From Rhizobium altiplani (lineage in GTDB: Bacteria; Pseudomonadota; Alphaproteobacteria; Rhizobiales; Rhizobiaceae), in the NCBI RefSeq assembly GCF_001542405.1, contig NZ_LNCD01000099.1, positions 1-40,201 on the forward strand: 40,201 bases of DNA. The letters run 5' to 3'. The position numbers and the translations under genes were made by a program. Shown here piece after piece: positions 8,471 to 17,139 of the stretch; the stretch's first letter is position 1; each line of letters starts with the position of its first letter. The notes under the pieces were generated by a model. It was not told the DNA's origin. It did no database searches and saw only the letters and a program-made list of their open reading frames with translations.

Positions 8471-9727
8471 ATGAACTATGACGTTGAATCGGTTAGACGG
8501 AATTTTCCCGGGCTCCAACGCAAGAAACACGATCGGCAGGCAGTTTTCCTTGATAATCCCGCGGGGACGCAGGTCGCCGCCTCGGTGATCGAACGCATGA
8601 CCGATATGATGATCAATGCGAACGGAAACCTTGGGGGCTTTTTCGACACGTCGCTTGAAGCGGCCTCAAGGGTCGAGGCTGCACACCGGGCGGCGGAGGC
8701 CTTCGTCAATGCCTACGAAGAAGGCGAGGTCTTTTTCGGCCAAAGCGCCACCGCCCTCACCTTTGCCATGTCGCGCAGCATAGGCTCGCTGTTGAGCGCC
8801 GGCGACGAGATAATACTCTCGCGCATGGATCACGACGCGAACGTCGCTCCGTGGCTGATGCTTGCAGAGGACCTGAACTTGAGCGTCAAGTGGCTGGATT
8901 TCTCAACCGAAACCTATGAATTTGATCCGGACGACCTCGTCAAGCTGATCAGCGACAAAACCAGGCTGGTCGCAGTCGGATACGCAAGCAACATCACCGG
9001 CACAATAAACAACGTCCAAGCGCTTGCGCAGATCGCGCACCGTGCCGACGCACTTGTCTACGTGGATGCCGTGCAATACGCGCCTCATGGATTGATAGAT
9101 GTCCAGCGGCTCGGCTGCGATTTCCTCGTGTGCTCCGCCTATAAGTTTTTCGGTCCGCACTATGCCCTTCTTTGGGGCCGCAGATCCGTCCTCGACCGGG
9201 TGAGACCCTATAAGGTACGCGCAGCGTCCGATACGTTGCCATGGCGATTTACCAACGGTACGACGAACCGGGAGCAGTTGGCTGGGGTCCATGCCGCTAT
9301 TGACTACATAGCGGCGCTCGGCGACCAATTCGCAGGCACCACATCCGCGTCCGGTCTCCGCGCACGTCTGGACGGTGGCTATAAGGCCATGAAACATCAT
9401 GACGATCTGTTGGCTCTCAAGCTGATCGACGGGCTTCGAGCGCACAACAGAGTTCGGGTGTTGGGGATCAGTGATGCCAGAAGCCTCGATCGCCGCGTAT
9501 CGACTGTAACCTTTGTGGCGGAAGGGGTTCCATCGGCCGACATTGCTCGCCACTTGGCTTCGAAGGGTATTCATGTTTGGAGCGGCCACAATTATGGGCT
9601 GGAAGCAAATCTTCGGCTCGGCATCCTCGATTCGGGCGGCGGCGTGCGTATCGGCCCAGTGCACTACAATACTCTCGAAGAGATCGACCGCACTCTGACA
9701 GAGATCTCGGGAATCCTGTCCCGCTAG
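8471..9727 (+). CDS. Cysteine-desulfurase-like PLP enzyme (aminotransferase class V)
   Basis: 418 residues. PLP-enzyme landmarks are H121 in MDHDANVAPW, D199 in YVDAVQYAPH and Schiff-base lysine K225 in SAYKFFGPH. The N-terminus NFPGLQ...FLDNPAGTQ and C-terminal SGHNYGLEANLRLG fit the cysteine desulfurase-like subfamily (TIGR01976 type), whose members act on poorly known substrates and are not the housekeeping IscS/SufS. I do not see an obvious mobile-loop cysteine for sulfur transfer. As the last gene of the operon it may cleave or transaminate an amino acid released by the amidase. Reaction uncertain, fold certain. Confidence 0.87.
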   Translation: MNYDVESVRRNFPGLQRKKHDRQAVFLDNPAGTQVAASVIERMTDMMINANGNLGGFFDTSLEAASRVEAAHRAAEAFVNAYEEGEVFFGQSATALTFAMSRSIGSLLSAGDEIILSRMDHDANVAPWLMLAEDLNLSVKWLDFSTETYEFDPDDLVKLISDKTRLVAVGYASNITGTINNVQALAQIAHRADALVYVDAVQYAPHGLIDVQRLGCDFLVCSAYKFFGPHYALLWGRRSVLDRVRPYKVRAASDTLPWRFTNGTTNREQLAGVHAAIDYIAALGDQFAGTTSASGLRARLDGGYKAMKHHDDLLALKLIDGLRAHNRVRVLGISDARSLDRRVSTVTFVAEGVPSADIARHLASKGIHVWSGHNYGLEANLRLGILDSGGGVRIGPVHYNTLEEIDRTLTEISGILSR

Positions 9728-10409
9728 CTGTTTCGGATCCGCAAGGGAAAGTGCGAGCCGGGGGCAACGGTGATGAACTACCCGGCCATGTTCAAACGCG
9801 AACGGGGCCGGTCTTCCATGCCGCGGATTGCCCCACAGTCAAGAATTGGACGCCGGGTTACCATCACGCTGCGCTTCCAAAACGACAGGATCAGCAAATC
9901 GGCAAGGCCGCCAGTTGTCAGCGCAACCGCGCCGTGCCGTGAGCGCCGTCACCGGCTCCTCTCGGGGCGCGGGCTGCCAGACGATACGGCCCCGGTAACT
10001 CCGCGTCGAGGTGATCTGCGATGGGAGGTCGCTTCCTTGCATCCTGACAACGTTCGGCCGTTAGGAGAACGGAGCGTCGGGCGCTAACCGCATCTACCGC
10101 TGGAAACAAGCCGGGCCCTGGAAAAGTTGCCGAACTGCGGAGACACTCCCCCACCTGTTAGCGTTTGCGAAGCTCTCTGTTCTTTTATTCGCGCCATCGC
10201 CGACCGGCCGGACAAAGCGATTTCCTGTTCCGCTCGTCGCCCAAATAGCAGCTATCGGCTGTTTGGCGGCACTATCGCCCAACCGATCGTTCGGTCGTGA
10301 GATGAAGGGTATGTGTAGACGCAGTTGCGACAGCCGCCGCACATTGAACCGCTAGTTTATGATGGCGCTGGGTCAAGGCAAATTTGTCCCGGCCCAGCCC
10401 CAATTTCAA
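9728..10409. other. Gene-free stretch, no recognised content
   Basis: About 680 bp between convergent operons. Short open frames exist on both strands, but none has a good ribosome site or a protein pattern I recognise. A peptide RIYRWKQ near 10090 looks faintly like the end of a transposase helix-turn-helix, but the surrounding frame is not supportive. The stretch is probably decayed accessory DNA. Confidence 0.4.
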
Positions 10410-11564
10410 TCAGCCAAGGATGTTGCGAACTGTTCGCATGAAAACTCCCGCCCCAATACCGATCAGGGGATCCGGATAGTCGAAGTCTGGGTTGTGAAGA
10501 CCAGGGTGATTAACTCCGGCGCCAAGAAAGAACATCGCCGATGGCGCAACGCGTCCGAACACTCCGAAGTCCTCTCCGGCTCGCATGGGCAATATTCCAT
10601 TGCCATCATCGAAGCTCACGCCTTCATCCGTCATGGCTTTTCTCAGTTCGGCAACAGCCTGGGGCGCATTGCTGCTTTGGGGGAATACGTCTTGGTATTC
10701 TATGCTTACAGTTAGGCCGGCCGCTTCAGCTTCAAGGTGAACGAGCCTTTCAGCAGCTGTGACCAGCTCCGCCATCGCGTCATCAGAAAGGGCTCGGAGT
10801 GTCGCCCAAACCTCGGCATATCCAGGGCTGATTCCGAAGGCGCGTTCGCCCAATCTGGCATAGGTAATTGTCACCTGCAGGAAATGCTCATCTACGGTCA
10901 TGCCGCGGCCCAAGGCCGTGAGCCCCTCAAGCAGCCTTGCAACAGCGAATGTCGGTGCTGTTCCCTCCTCTGGCGAAGACGCATGGGCGGTCTTTCCGGT
11001 CAATGCGATCTTCAATCCTCGGGACGCGCAGTTGATGGGACCCTCCCTCAATGCGCTATGCCCAAGAGGAAGTCCTGGGAAATTGTGAAGCGAGAAGACC
11101 AGGTCTGGTCTGATCGCAGCAAACTTCGCGTCCGCGACGACCGCCGCCGCGCCGACGCCATTCTCCTCCGATGGTTGGAACATCAGGACCACTCTTCCGC
11201 GCGAAGGGCGCCTTTCGCCAAGTCCCTTGGCGAGCGCAATGAGAGTGGCCGTGTGTCCATCGTGGCCACAAAGATGGCCCTTGCCGGGAACCTCGGATCG
11301 GTAGGGAAGGTCGGAGATTTCGTCTATCGGCAATGCGTCGAGCTCGGAGCGGAACATCAGGCTTGGCCCATCTTCCCTGCCTGAAAAGATCGCCGCAACA
11401 CCATGCCCGCCGATCCCGGTTAAAACCTCGTCCGCGCCAACGGCGCGAAGCGCATCGATGACTGCGCTTGCCGTCTCGACTTCTTCGCCAGAAATCTCCG
11501 GGCGGCGATGGAGGCTATGTCTGAACGTTGTAATTTCGTCAAGCTGCTCGCTCGTTAGAAACAA
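10410..11564 (-). CDS. M20 peptidase/amidohydrolase (hippurate/IAA-amino acid hydrolase type)
   Basis: 384 residues. The N-terminus has FRHSLHRRPEISGEE; the metal site includes C99, H101 and H104 in LCGHDGHTATL and the glutamates in PSEENGVGAA near residue 131. A central dimerisation domain (about 185-295) carries the HASSPEEG segment. This subgroup cleaves N-acyl amino acids (for example hippurate or auxin conjugates) to the free amino acid. It lies 38 bp downstream of the GlnQ-type ATPase on the same strand, so it probably hydrolyses what the transporter imports. Substrate cannot be assigned. Confidence 0.88.
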   Translation of the reverse strand: MFLTSEQLDEITTFRHSLHRRPEISGEEVETASAVIDALRAVGADEVLTGIGGHGVAAIFSGREDGPSLMFRSELDALPIDEISDLPYRSEVPGKGHLCGHDGHTATLIALAKGLGERRPSRGRVVLMFQPSEENGVGAAAVVADAKFAAIRPDLVFSLHNFPGLPLGHSALREGPINCASRGLKIALTGKTAHASSPEEGTAPTFAVARLLEGLTALGRGMTVDEHFLQVTITYARLGERAFGISPGYAEVWATLRALSDDAMAELVTAAERLVHLEAEAAGLTVSIEYQDVFPQSSNAPQAVAELRKAMTDEGVSFDDGNGILPMRAGEDFGVFGRVAPSAMFFLGAGVNHPGLHNPDFDYPDPLIGIGAGVFMRTVRNILG

Positions 11565-11602
11565 GTCTGAACTCCTTCGAAACGTTGATGAGCGCCAATT
11601 TT

Positions 11603-12367
11603 TTACGACGCCAAATGCTTGCGCAGAAAGCTCTTCGTGCGCCCCTCGCTAGGATTGACAAAGATTTCGTCCGGAGGTCCTTGTTCGACGACGACGCCGG
11701 CGTCCATAAACATGACGTGGTCGGAAACCTCAGCTGCAAATCGCATCTCGTGCGTCACAATGAGCATCGTCATGTGTTCGCTGGCGAGCTGCTTCATGAC
11801 AAGGTTGACCTCGTCGACCAGTTCCGGATCGAGCGCCGAGGTGGCCTCGTCGAAAAGCATCACCTTCGGCTGCATTGCAAGAGCCCGCGCGATGGCGACA
11901 CGTTGCTTCTGACCGCCAGACAGACGGGCTGGAAACACGTTTCCCTTGTCCGACAGGCCGACTTTCGCGAGTAGCGTTTTTCCGAGGTCCTCAGCTTCTC
12001 TCTTGGACAGTCCCTTCAGCCGAATGGGACCAATCGTGATGTTCTGCAGCGCTGTTAAATGCGGGAATAGATTGAACTGCTGAAACACCATGCCCATCTG
12101 CTGTCGGATCTGGTTTATATGCTTTTCGAAAGCGCACCCCTTGAGCGGCCGGTTCACCTGCTGGCCGTCGAGCCAAATCTCGCCGCCTGATATTGCCTCC
12201 AGCATATTGATCGAGCGTAGCAGGGTGCTCTTGCCGGAGCCGCTCGGACCGATGATCGAGACAATTTTTCCCCGCTCAACGCTGAGATCAATCCCCTTCA
12301 ACACTTCGAGGCTACCGTAGGACTTACGGATCTGTTGCAACTTGATCATTGTTGAATCTGCTTTCAT
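11603..12367 (-). CDS. Polar amino acid ABC transporter ATPase (GlnQ type)
   Basis: 254 residues from ATG 12367, which makes an ATGA overlap with the permease stop and has GGAGG just upstream; a longer frame into the permease gene is rejected. Walker A is GPSGSGKST, the signature LSGGQKQRVAIARAL and Walker B VMLFDEATSALDPE, with HEMRFA as H-loop. All are typical of the GlnQ/HisP group. It powers the two permeases encoded upstream. Confidence 0.93.
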   Translation of the reverse strand: MKADSTMIKLQQIRKSYGSLEVLKGIDLSVERGKIVSIIGPSGSGKSTLLRSINMLEAISGGEIWLDGQQVNRPLKGCAFEKHINQIRQQMGMVFQQFNLFPHLTALQNITIGPIRLKGLSKREAEDLGKTLLAKVGLSDKGNVFPARLSGGQKQRVAIARALAMQPKVMLFDEATSALDPELVDEVNLVMKQLASEHMTMLIVTHEMRFAAEVSDHVMFMDAGVVVEQGPPDEIFVNPSEGRTKSFLRKHLAS

Positions 12368-13020
12368 CGGATTTCCTCCGCTCTTCTGGCTGCGCCGGCG
12401 AGCAACCACTCCATCACCAGGTTGACGACGTAGTAGCAAACGGCAGCGGTGAAATAGAATTCGAAGGGTCGATAGGTTTCGCTGATTGCCCGCTGGGACT
12501 CCAGGACCAGCTCGGTGATACCAATCACCGAGAGGACTGCCGTATCCTTGAGGAGAATGATGCAGTTATTCCCGACGCTCGGGAACGCTATCAATAGGGC
12601 CTGCGGAACGATGAAATGTCTGAGCGTCGCCCAGCGGCCGAAGCCGAGCGTTCTTGCTGCTTCCGTCTGACCTGGATCGACAGCCTGCAAGGACGAGCGA
12701 ACAATGTCCGCATTATAGGCTGCGTAGTGCACTCCCAGTCCCGCGACGCCCGTCCAGAAGGCCGGGAGCATTATGCCGATTTGCGACAGCCCGTAGTACA
12801 GAAGGTAAAGCTGTAGCAACAACGGGGTCGCCATAAACAGAAATATGATCGCTCTCATGGGGACGATGAGCGCCGCCGCTCCGTATTGCGCGGTGAGCGC
12901 AATGCCCGTGCCCAGAACGATGCTGAGCGTTCCCGCAAGGGCCGTCACCAAAACGGTCCATCCCAGCCCCTGGAGGATCACCGGCCAGTAAGGAAGTATC
13001 ACACCGAAATCGAGGGTCAT
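12364..13020 (-). CDS. Polar amino acid ABC transporter permease (GlnP/HisM type)
   Basis: 218 residues with about five membrane segments and the EAA coupling loop QTEAARTLGFGRWATLRHFI near residue 136. Length and pattern fit the His/Glu/Gln/Arg permease family. Its ends overlap both neighbours by 4 bp (ATGA). It should pair with the other permease as a heterodimeric pore. Confidence 0.93.
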   Translation of the reverse strand: MTLDFGVILPYWPVILQGLGWTVLVTALAGTLSIVLGTGIALTAQYGAAALIVPMRAIIFLFMATPLLLQLYLLYYGLSQIGIMLPAFWTGVAGLGVHYAAYNADIVRSSLQAVDPGQTEAARTLGFGRWATLRHFIVPQALLIAFPSVGNNCIILLKDTAVLSVIGITELVLESQRAISETYRPFEFYFTAAVCYYVVNLVMEWLLAGAARRAEEIR

Positions 13021-13673
13021 GGAGCGGTCGCTCCTCCGTAAGACGCCTCAGCGAAGCGCGCTATTGCAAGGATCACAGCGATAATGATGATGTAGGCCGC
13101 GCCAGCCACTCCGAAGACTTCGAACGGCTTGTAAGTCGAAGTGACGAAGCGCTGGGCTGAATATGTCAGCTCGACGACCCCGATTGTTGAGACTAGCGCA
13201 GTGCCTTTTGTCAGAATGACCGTGTTAACTCCAAGCGACCTCAACACAAGGGGCCGCGCTTGAGGAAGCACGAATAGACGCATTGTGTCGAAGCGACCAA
13301 AGCCCAAGGTCCTTGCCGCCTCCGTCTGGCCTTTGTCCACCGACAGGATCGCACCACGCATCCCTTCGGACATGTAGGCTCCGATATTGAAACCGAGCGT
13401 GAGGATGCCGGCGACGAAAGGCGTCAGCTCCATTCCGAATTGGGAGGTTCCAAAGAAAACAAGGAATAGCTGGACCAACAGAGGCGTGCCGCGCATGACG
13501 CTAACGTAGGCAGTAGCGATTGCGCGGATTCCAAAATGCGTGGAGAATCGCGCGGCTACCAGCAGTGCAGAAACTGCCACCCCGATCATGAAGCTCGCGA
13601 CGGCGAGCTTGATGGTCATCAAGCCAGCTTCCGCCACGAACGGCAATATCTTCAATATGAGATTAATATCCAT
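13017..13673 (-). CDS. Polar amino acid ABC transporter permease (second subunit)
   Basis: 218 residues from ATG 13673, 27 bp after the binding-protein stop. An in-frame TTG at 13700, right after that stop, would add nine residues and cannot be excluded. The EAA loop QTEAARTLGFGRFDTMRLFV is nearly the same as in the neighbouring permease, which points to an old duplication. Equal length of the two subunits supports the chosen start. Confidence 0.9.
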   Translation of the reverse strand: MDINLILKILPFVAEAGLMTIKLAVASFMIGVAVSALLVAARFSTHFGIRAIATAYVSVMRGTPLLVQLFLVFFGTSQFGMELTPFVAGILTLGFNIGAYMSEGMRGAILSVDKGQTEAARTLGFGRFDTMRLFVLPQARPLVLRSLGVNTVILTKGTALVSTIGVVELTYSAQRFVTSTYKPFEVFGVAGAAYIIIIAVILAIARFAEASYGGATAP

Positions 13674-13700
13674 GGCGGAAGCTTTCGTCCGGGAGGACAA

Positions 13701-14477
13701 TTAGTTTCGAATGTCCATTCCGATCCACTTCTTCGCGATGGCTTCGTACGTGCCATCTGCCATCATATCGTCGAGCGCCTTCTGCATCGCGGCCGCGAGT
13801 TCAGGGTTTTCCTTTCGGATAGCAATGCCGATATCGTACTTCGGCAAACTGCTGTCCTTGATCTGCTCGATGGCAGCGCCGCTTTTGTGGATGGCCACGA
13901 TAACGGGCACGTCGTCGGATACAATGGCATCAACTCGGCCGGAATTGAGCTCAAGCATCAGCTCCGGCAGTCCTTTATAGGTTCGGACATCGAACTTCTT
14001 TTGGTCACGCGCCCATTTCTCGGACACCTCGCCGAGCGTCGCGCCAACGGTCTTGCCATCGAGGTCGCTCAATTTGGTCGAGGACGAACCCTTTTTTACG
14101 AACACTCCAATGCCTGATCGGTAATAGGGGCCGACGAAGTCGACTGCCTTCTTGCGCTCCTCGTTGATCGTCATCGAACCGATGATCGTGTCATAACGCT
14201 TGGTAAGGAGGCCAGCGATGATGCCGTCCCATTGCGTTGTGATAATTTCGGGCTCGACCTTCAGCCGCCGGGCGATTTCAGATGCGATGTCGACGTCGAA
14301 GCCAACGACCTTGTTGTTGTCGTCGACGAAGCTGAACGGCGGGAAGACGCCAGACATGGCGACCGACAATTTGCCCGCCGACTGAATTTTCTCCAAATCG
14401 TCCGCACGAGCGACATTCACAAGACACATGCTGGCGGCCACGGCAACTGCAGCCGCAATACGCTTGAATGATCCCAT
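13701..14477 (-). CDS. Polar amino acid ABC transporter substrate-binding protein (SBP_bac_3)
   Basis: 258 residues from ATG 14477, preceded by GGAGGAGAAG; an upstream in-frame extension lacks such a site. The signal peptide is MGSFKRIAAAVAVAASMCLV with cleavage likely after ARA. The mature part has SVAMSGVFPPFSFVDD and VGFDVDIASEIARRL, the hallmark of family-3 binding proteins. First gene of the operon, divergent from the Lrp-type regulator. Confidence 0.92.
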   Translation of the reverse strand: MGSFKRIAAAVAVAASMCLVNVARADDLEKIQSAGKLSVAMSGVFPPFSFVDDNNKVVGFDVDIASEIARRLKVEPEIITTQWDGIIAGLLTKRYDTIIGSMTINEERKKAVDFVGPYYRSGIGVFVKKGSSSTKLSDLDGKTVGATLGEVSEKWARDQKKFDVRTYKGLPELMLELNSGRVDAIVSDDVPVIVAIHKSGAAIEQIKDSSLPKYDIGIAIRKENPELAAAMQKALDDMMADGTYEAIAKKWIGMDIRN

Positions 14478-14675
14478 TTTCTTCTCCTCCGGTGGGGTTT
14501 CGCAACCAAAAATCTTCGATGAACGCAAAGAGTCGCAGCCCGACGGGGCTGAAGAGGAAGGTGCCACTGGATTGTCGCGATTGACGCTGCGTCGCCAGAC
14601 TAGACGTCAGCGTGCTCCCCGTTTTTGTTGTGCCCAAATTATGCTGAAGACGCTGCACGAAAAAGAACGCAAAGT

Positions 14676-14694
14676 GTTTATTTTTAAGCTAAAC
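14676..14694. promoter_or_regulatory. AT-rich inverted repeat between binding protein and Lrp genes
   Basis: GTTTA and TAAAC are separated by nine A/T-rich bases in the divergent intergenic region. This resembles the short AT-rich dyads that Lrp/AsnC proteins bind and lies 40 bp before the regulator start. The arms are short, so it could be chance. Confidence 0.3.
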
Positions 14695-14734
14695 TGACGA
14701 TTTCGATACACACGGTCACCAAAAGGTACACTTC

Positions 14735-15154
14735 TTGATGGACAGTCTCGATCACCGTATGATCGCCGAGCTCCGCATCAACGGCCGCGCCTCTATTCCT
14801 CAGCTGGCGCAAATATTAGGGGTCTCGAGGGTAACGGCGCAGAGGCGTCTCGATCGCTTGATCGAAAACGGGGACATCAGGGGGTTTACGGTCCGTCTGC
14901 GGGACGAAGTTCGCGATGATCAGCTTCGAGCTGTTATGCTGATTGAATTTGCCGACTCCCCAGTCAAGGGGGTCATAGCGGCGATCAAGCGTATTCCAGG
15001 AATTGCTGCTGCCTATAATACGAATGGGACCTGGGACGTGATCGCGGAAGTCGAGGTCTCCACCATGAGCGAACTCAACGCGCTTGTGACAGCGGTCCGT
15101 TCGCGCGAGGGGATCGCAAAAAGCGAGACCTTCATCATACTTGGCCCCGCGTAG
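14735..15154 (+). CDS. Lrp/AsnC family transcriptional regulator
   Basis: 139 residues, slightly shorter than Lrp. The N-terminal helix-turn-helix (about 4-50) has LDHRMIAELRINGRASIPQL and LGVSRVTAQRRLDRL. The C-terminal RAM/ligand-binding domain (about 65-139) includes VKGVIAAIKRIPGIAAAYNT and GTWDVIAEVE. It should sense an amino acid and control the divergent transporter operon. Confidence 0.9.
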   Translation: MMDSLDHRMIAELRINGRASIPQLAQILGVSRVTAQRRLDRLIENGDIRGFTVRLRDEVRDDQLRAVMLIEFADSPVKGVIAAIKRIPGIAAAYNTNGTWDVIAEVEVSTMSELNALVTAVRSREGIAKSETFIILGPA

Positions 15155-15189
15155 ATGAAGCATCGGCGACTTCCAGTAACTTCGCCAAA

Positions 15190-15440
15190 CTATGCAGTGT
15201 CGCGATATCGACGTGCGACGTGCGGAACTTGCAGGCTGCGCCAAAAACCACTCACGGAGCGGTCGAACATCCATGCTGGGACTTCAAGAAGTCGATCAGA
15301 AGAAGACCCAGAAAGGTTGCAGCGGAAAATATGCGTCCCTTTGGACAACGCCTCATGGACGTGAACAAACCGCCCGGACCAGGGATGCCACGGATACAAA
15401 AGCTCGCGAACGGCGGTCCCGTGGGTGTTCTGTCGTCGTG
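15190..15440 (-). pseudogene. Possible remnant of an IS-associated small ORF
   Basis: The minus-strand frame reads LLYPWHPWSGRFVHVHEAL, then a few residues later FRC-L-G and LEVPAWMFDRSV. I recall this pattern from small proteins that accompany insertion sequences in rhizobia, but I cannot name the family. There is no convincing start, and the IS3 OrfB relic at 15438-15495 lies against it on the other strand. Weak call. Confidence 0.3.
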
Positions 15441-15495
15441 TTGTACAACCATTTCCAGGCGCACTCATCGCTCGGATACAAGACCCCACCAACAC
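15438..15495 (+). pseudogene. Relic of IS3-family transposase OrfB C-terminus
   Basis: The plus frame reads LYNHFQAHSSLGYKTPP, matching the conserved YNxxRPHSSLGYxxP end of IS3-family integrase/transposase proteins. Nothing of the catalytic DDE core is visible upstream, so only the 3' tip survives. It marks a past IS insertion about 150 bp before the nod box. Confidence 0.55.
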
Positions 15496-15647
15496 CCACC
15501 CCCATTAAGCACAGCTGTGGAGGTCTGTTTGATTCTTATAAGGCTGTGTGGTGGAGACTCCGCGTGCGATTAAATTCTCGCGCTCCACCAGTCACTGAAG
15601 CTGGTTGGCCGCCTCGGCAAGCGACTTCGTGTATTGGACTTGCAGCC

Positions 15648-15695
15648 ATGTGAAACATAAATGGGTCCAATCCAAACAATCGATTTTACCGACCC
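15648..15695 (+). promoter_or_regulatory. nod box (NodD-binding promoter element)
   Basis: The core AAACAATCGATTTTACC at 15674-15690 is identical to the most conserved part of the rhizobial nod box. Upstream spacing also fits the 47-49-bp consensus: ATCC directly before the core, CATA in the YRYR position and AATG where GATG is expected. It points rightward. The first well-formed gene downstream starts at 15848. NodD with a plant flavonoid would be expected to switch this promoter on. Confidence 0.85.
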
Positions 15696-15847
15696 GCAAG
15701 ATCCGCATAGCGTCTTCCGGCAGTGCCCCGACCGGCCGGCAGATGATCGCCGTCTCAAAGCAAGCTCGCGGATGGCATACGAGCCTCTCCATCATTGCCA
15801 GGCAACCTCGGCAGCGGGCCTTTTTCAAGAATTTGAGGGTAAAGAAT

Positions 15848-16354
15848 ATGGAAAATTTCGTGTATTTGTTGGATTCCGACACCGCTACCTTTCGTGCTGC
15901 TGAGCTTTGTGATCGAAACAGCATTGCAGCGATCTCCGACTTAATTGGAAGCGATCTGATTCAGATGATCCGCTTCGACGACATGCACTCGCTATTTGTT
16001 GACGAAGAAGGTTTACGGGCTGGGCTTACCTCATTTACAATCTTTGACGGCTACCCGACGCCTCTTGCCGGGAAGATAGCGCTCTTGGGAGGCGACGGTA
16101 GCCAACCCTATTGTTCCCCAACGATAACAATGACTGAAGCGGCGCGACGTTTTCAATGTTGCCGGCCGGTGTTTGATCCAGTTTTTGTTCCAGCGGACCA
16201 AATGGGGCAGAAGGGCCTCGTAGTTGCAGGAGCAGTGGAAACCCTCCACGCGCGTATCGATCGCCGCACCCCGCTGCTCGTACGAGACGGCGCAACGATG
16301 AAATTCGAGATCCGGGAAACAAACCGGATCGCACTGTTCACGAGCGTGCGATAG
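15848..16354 (+). CDS. DUF3846-like protein of unknown function, downstream of a nod box
   Basis: 168 residues from ATG 15848, with a GAGGG site about 9 nt upstream. An in-frame extension further upstream runs through the nod box and is rejected. The N-terminal two thirds (about residues 15-95) has FVDEEGLRAGL, then GYPTPLAGKIALLGGDG. This layout resembles DUF3846-type small proteins found in rhizobia. The C-terminal third has two cysteines (RRFQCCRP) and no recognised motif. No signal peptide or membrane segment. Its leader is about 150 nt from the nod box. Function unknown; family resemblance moderate. Confidence 0.6.
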   Translation: MENFVYLLDSDTATFRAAELCDRNSIAAISDLIGSDLIQMIRFDDMHSLFVDEEGLRAGLTSFTIFDGYPTPLAGKIALLGGDGSQPYCSPTITMTEAARRFQCCRPVFDPVFVPADQMGQKGLVVAGAVETLHARIDRRTPLLVRDGATMKFEIRETNRIALFTSVR

Positions 16355-16379
16355 CAGCGCGAGAAAACGAGGAGTTGAA

Positions 16380-16598
16380 GTGTCACACTCGCTGCGTACC
16401 GGTGCCATAGGGTCGGACGTGAGTGCAGCGGCTAGAGCTTTTCCACAGAGTGACGTAGCGCAGGGAAGATGCAGCGTGTCCGGCGGTCGACCACCCTTGG
16501 CGTTCCACGCGGCTGAGTTTGAAAGTCACCCAATCGGCGGCCAAATCGTAAGCGGATTGGCACGTCTTTCTGCCGCACTCAAACGTGGAAGAAACTGA
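16380..16598 (+). CDS. Small hypothetical protein
   Basis: 72 residues from GTG 16380 with GAGGAG about 8 nt upstream, 25 bp after the DUF3846-like gene, so it could share the nod-box transcript. Rich in Ala, Ser and Arg, with no recognised motif. It ends exactly where the IS3-type left end begins (TGACCTGCCACTG at 16597), so its natural C-terminus may be lost. It may equally be non-coding. Confidence 0.25.
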   Translation: MSHSLRTGAIGSDVSAAARAFPQSDVAQGRCSVSGGRPPLAFHAAEFESHPIGGQIVSGLARLSAALKRGRN

Positions 16599-16655
16599 CC
16601 TGCCACTGTATTTCCCTACAATATGGATTAGAGTTCGGCCCATTGAGGCGGATTT

Positions 16656-16820
16656 ATGAAGAAGCAGCGATTTACGGAAGAGCAGATCATAGCGGTGTTG
16701 AAGGAGCAGGAGGCCGAAGCGAAAGCGGCAGATCTTTGCCGTAGGCAGCGGATTTCCGAGACGACCTTTTACAACTGGAACGCCAAATACGGCGGCCTGT
16801 CGCCGTTTAACGTACTTTGA
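16656..16820 (+). pseudogene. Truncated IS3-family transposase OrfA
   Basis: 54 residues. MKKQRFTEEQIIAVLKEQEA followed by FYNWNAKYGGL is a clear N-terminal helix-turn-helix of IS3-family (IS511/IS401-like) OrfA. The real protein runs about 88 residues into a leucine-zipper region; here it breaks after GGL into SPFNVL and a stop. A probable IS left end starts near 16597. The rest of the element is missing, so it is not mobile by itself. Confidence 0.85.
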
Positions 16821-17139
16821 AATCAATCCCGCTCAAGAGGGCAACGGGTCGCGTTATTCAGTCGTTTAAACCGCTCCAGCCTCTTTCTCAGCTGCGCGTT
16901 TTGCAGCCTTAGTGGCCAGCTGAATCCTGAGCACCATGATCTCTTCATTGAGGTTCATTTTCGTCTGCAGTGTGAGTTACTTGGCAGACCTTGGGAGCGT
17001 TCGAAATCGCGGCCGCTTCCTTGCCGCGACTTCGTCGCTTGCAGATTGGTGCCTCGAGACATCGAGTGATCTCCGCAGCATCATGTGCAACGGTGACGTC
17101 GAAACCTGCACCGCCGCCGGATACAGCTGCATACCTGCC
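16821..17139. other. Gene-free stretch after the IS remnant
   Basis: About 320 bp between the broken transposase and the aminotransferase stop. A 30-residue minus-strand frame (16866-16958) begins with MNLNEEIMVLRIQLATKAAK, looks like an amphipathic helix and has no recognisable relatives. Nothing else supported. Confidence 0.3.

Noticed and set aside
10080..10130. RIYRWKQ peptide suggesting a transposase helix-turn-helix
   Set aside because: Only seven residues fit; no upstream or downstream transposase sequence in any frame.
15592..15924. Minus-strand frame with LQVQYTKSLAEAANQLQ, faintly phasin-like
   Set aside because: It runs across the nod box and into the DUF3846-like gene. The phasin resemblance is limited to one short helix, so it may be at most a relic and was not annotated.
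16866..16958. 30-residue minus-strand helix peptide
   Set aside because: Too short and without a clear ribosome site or known relatives.
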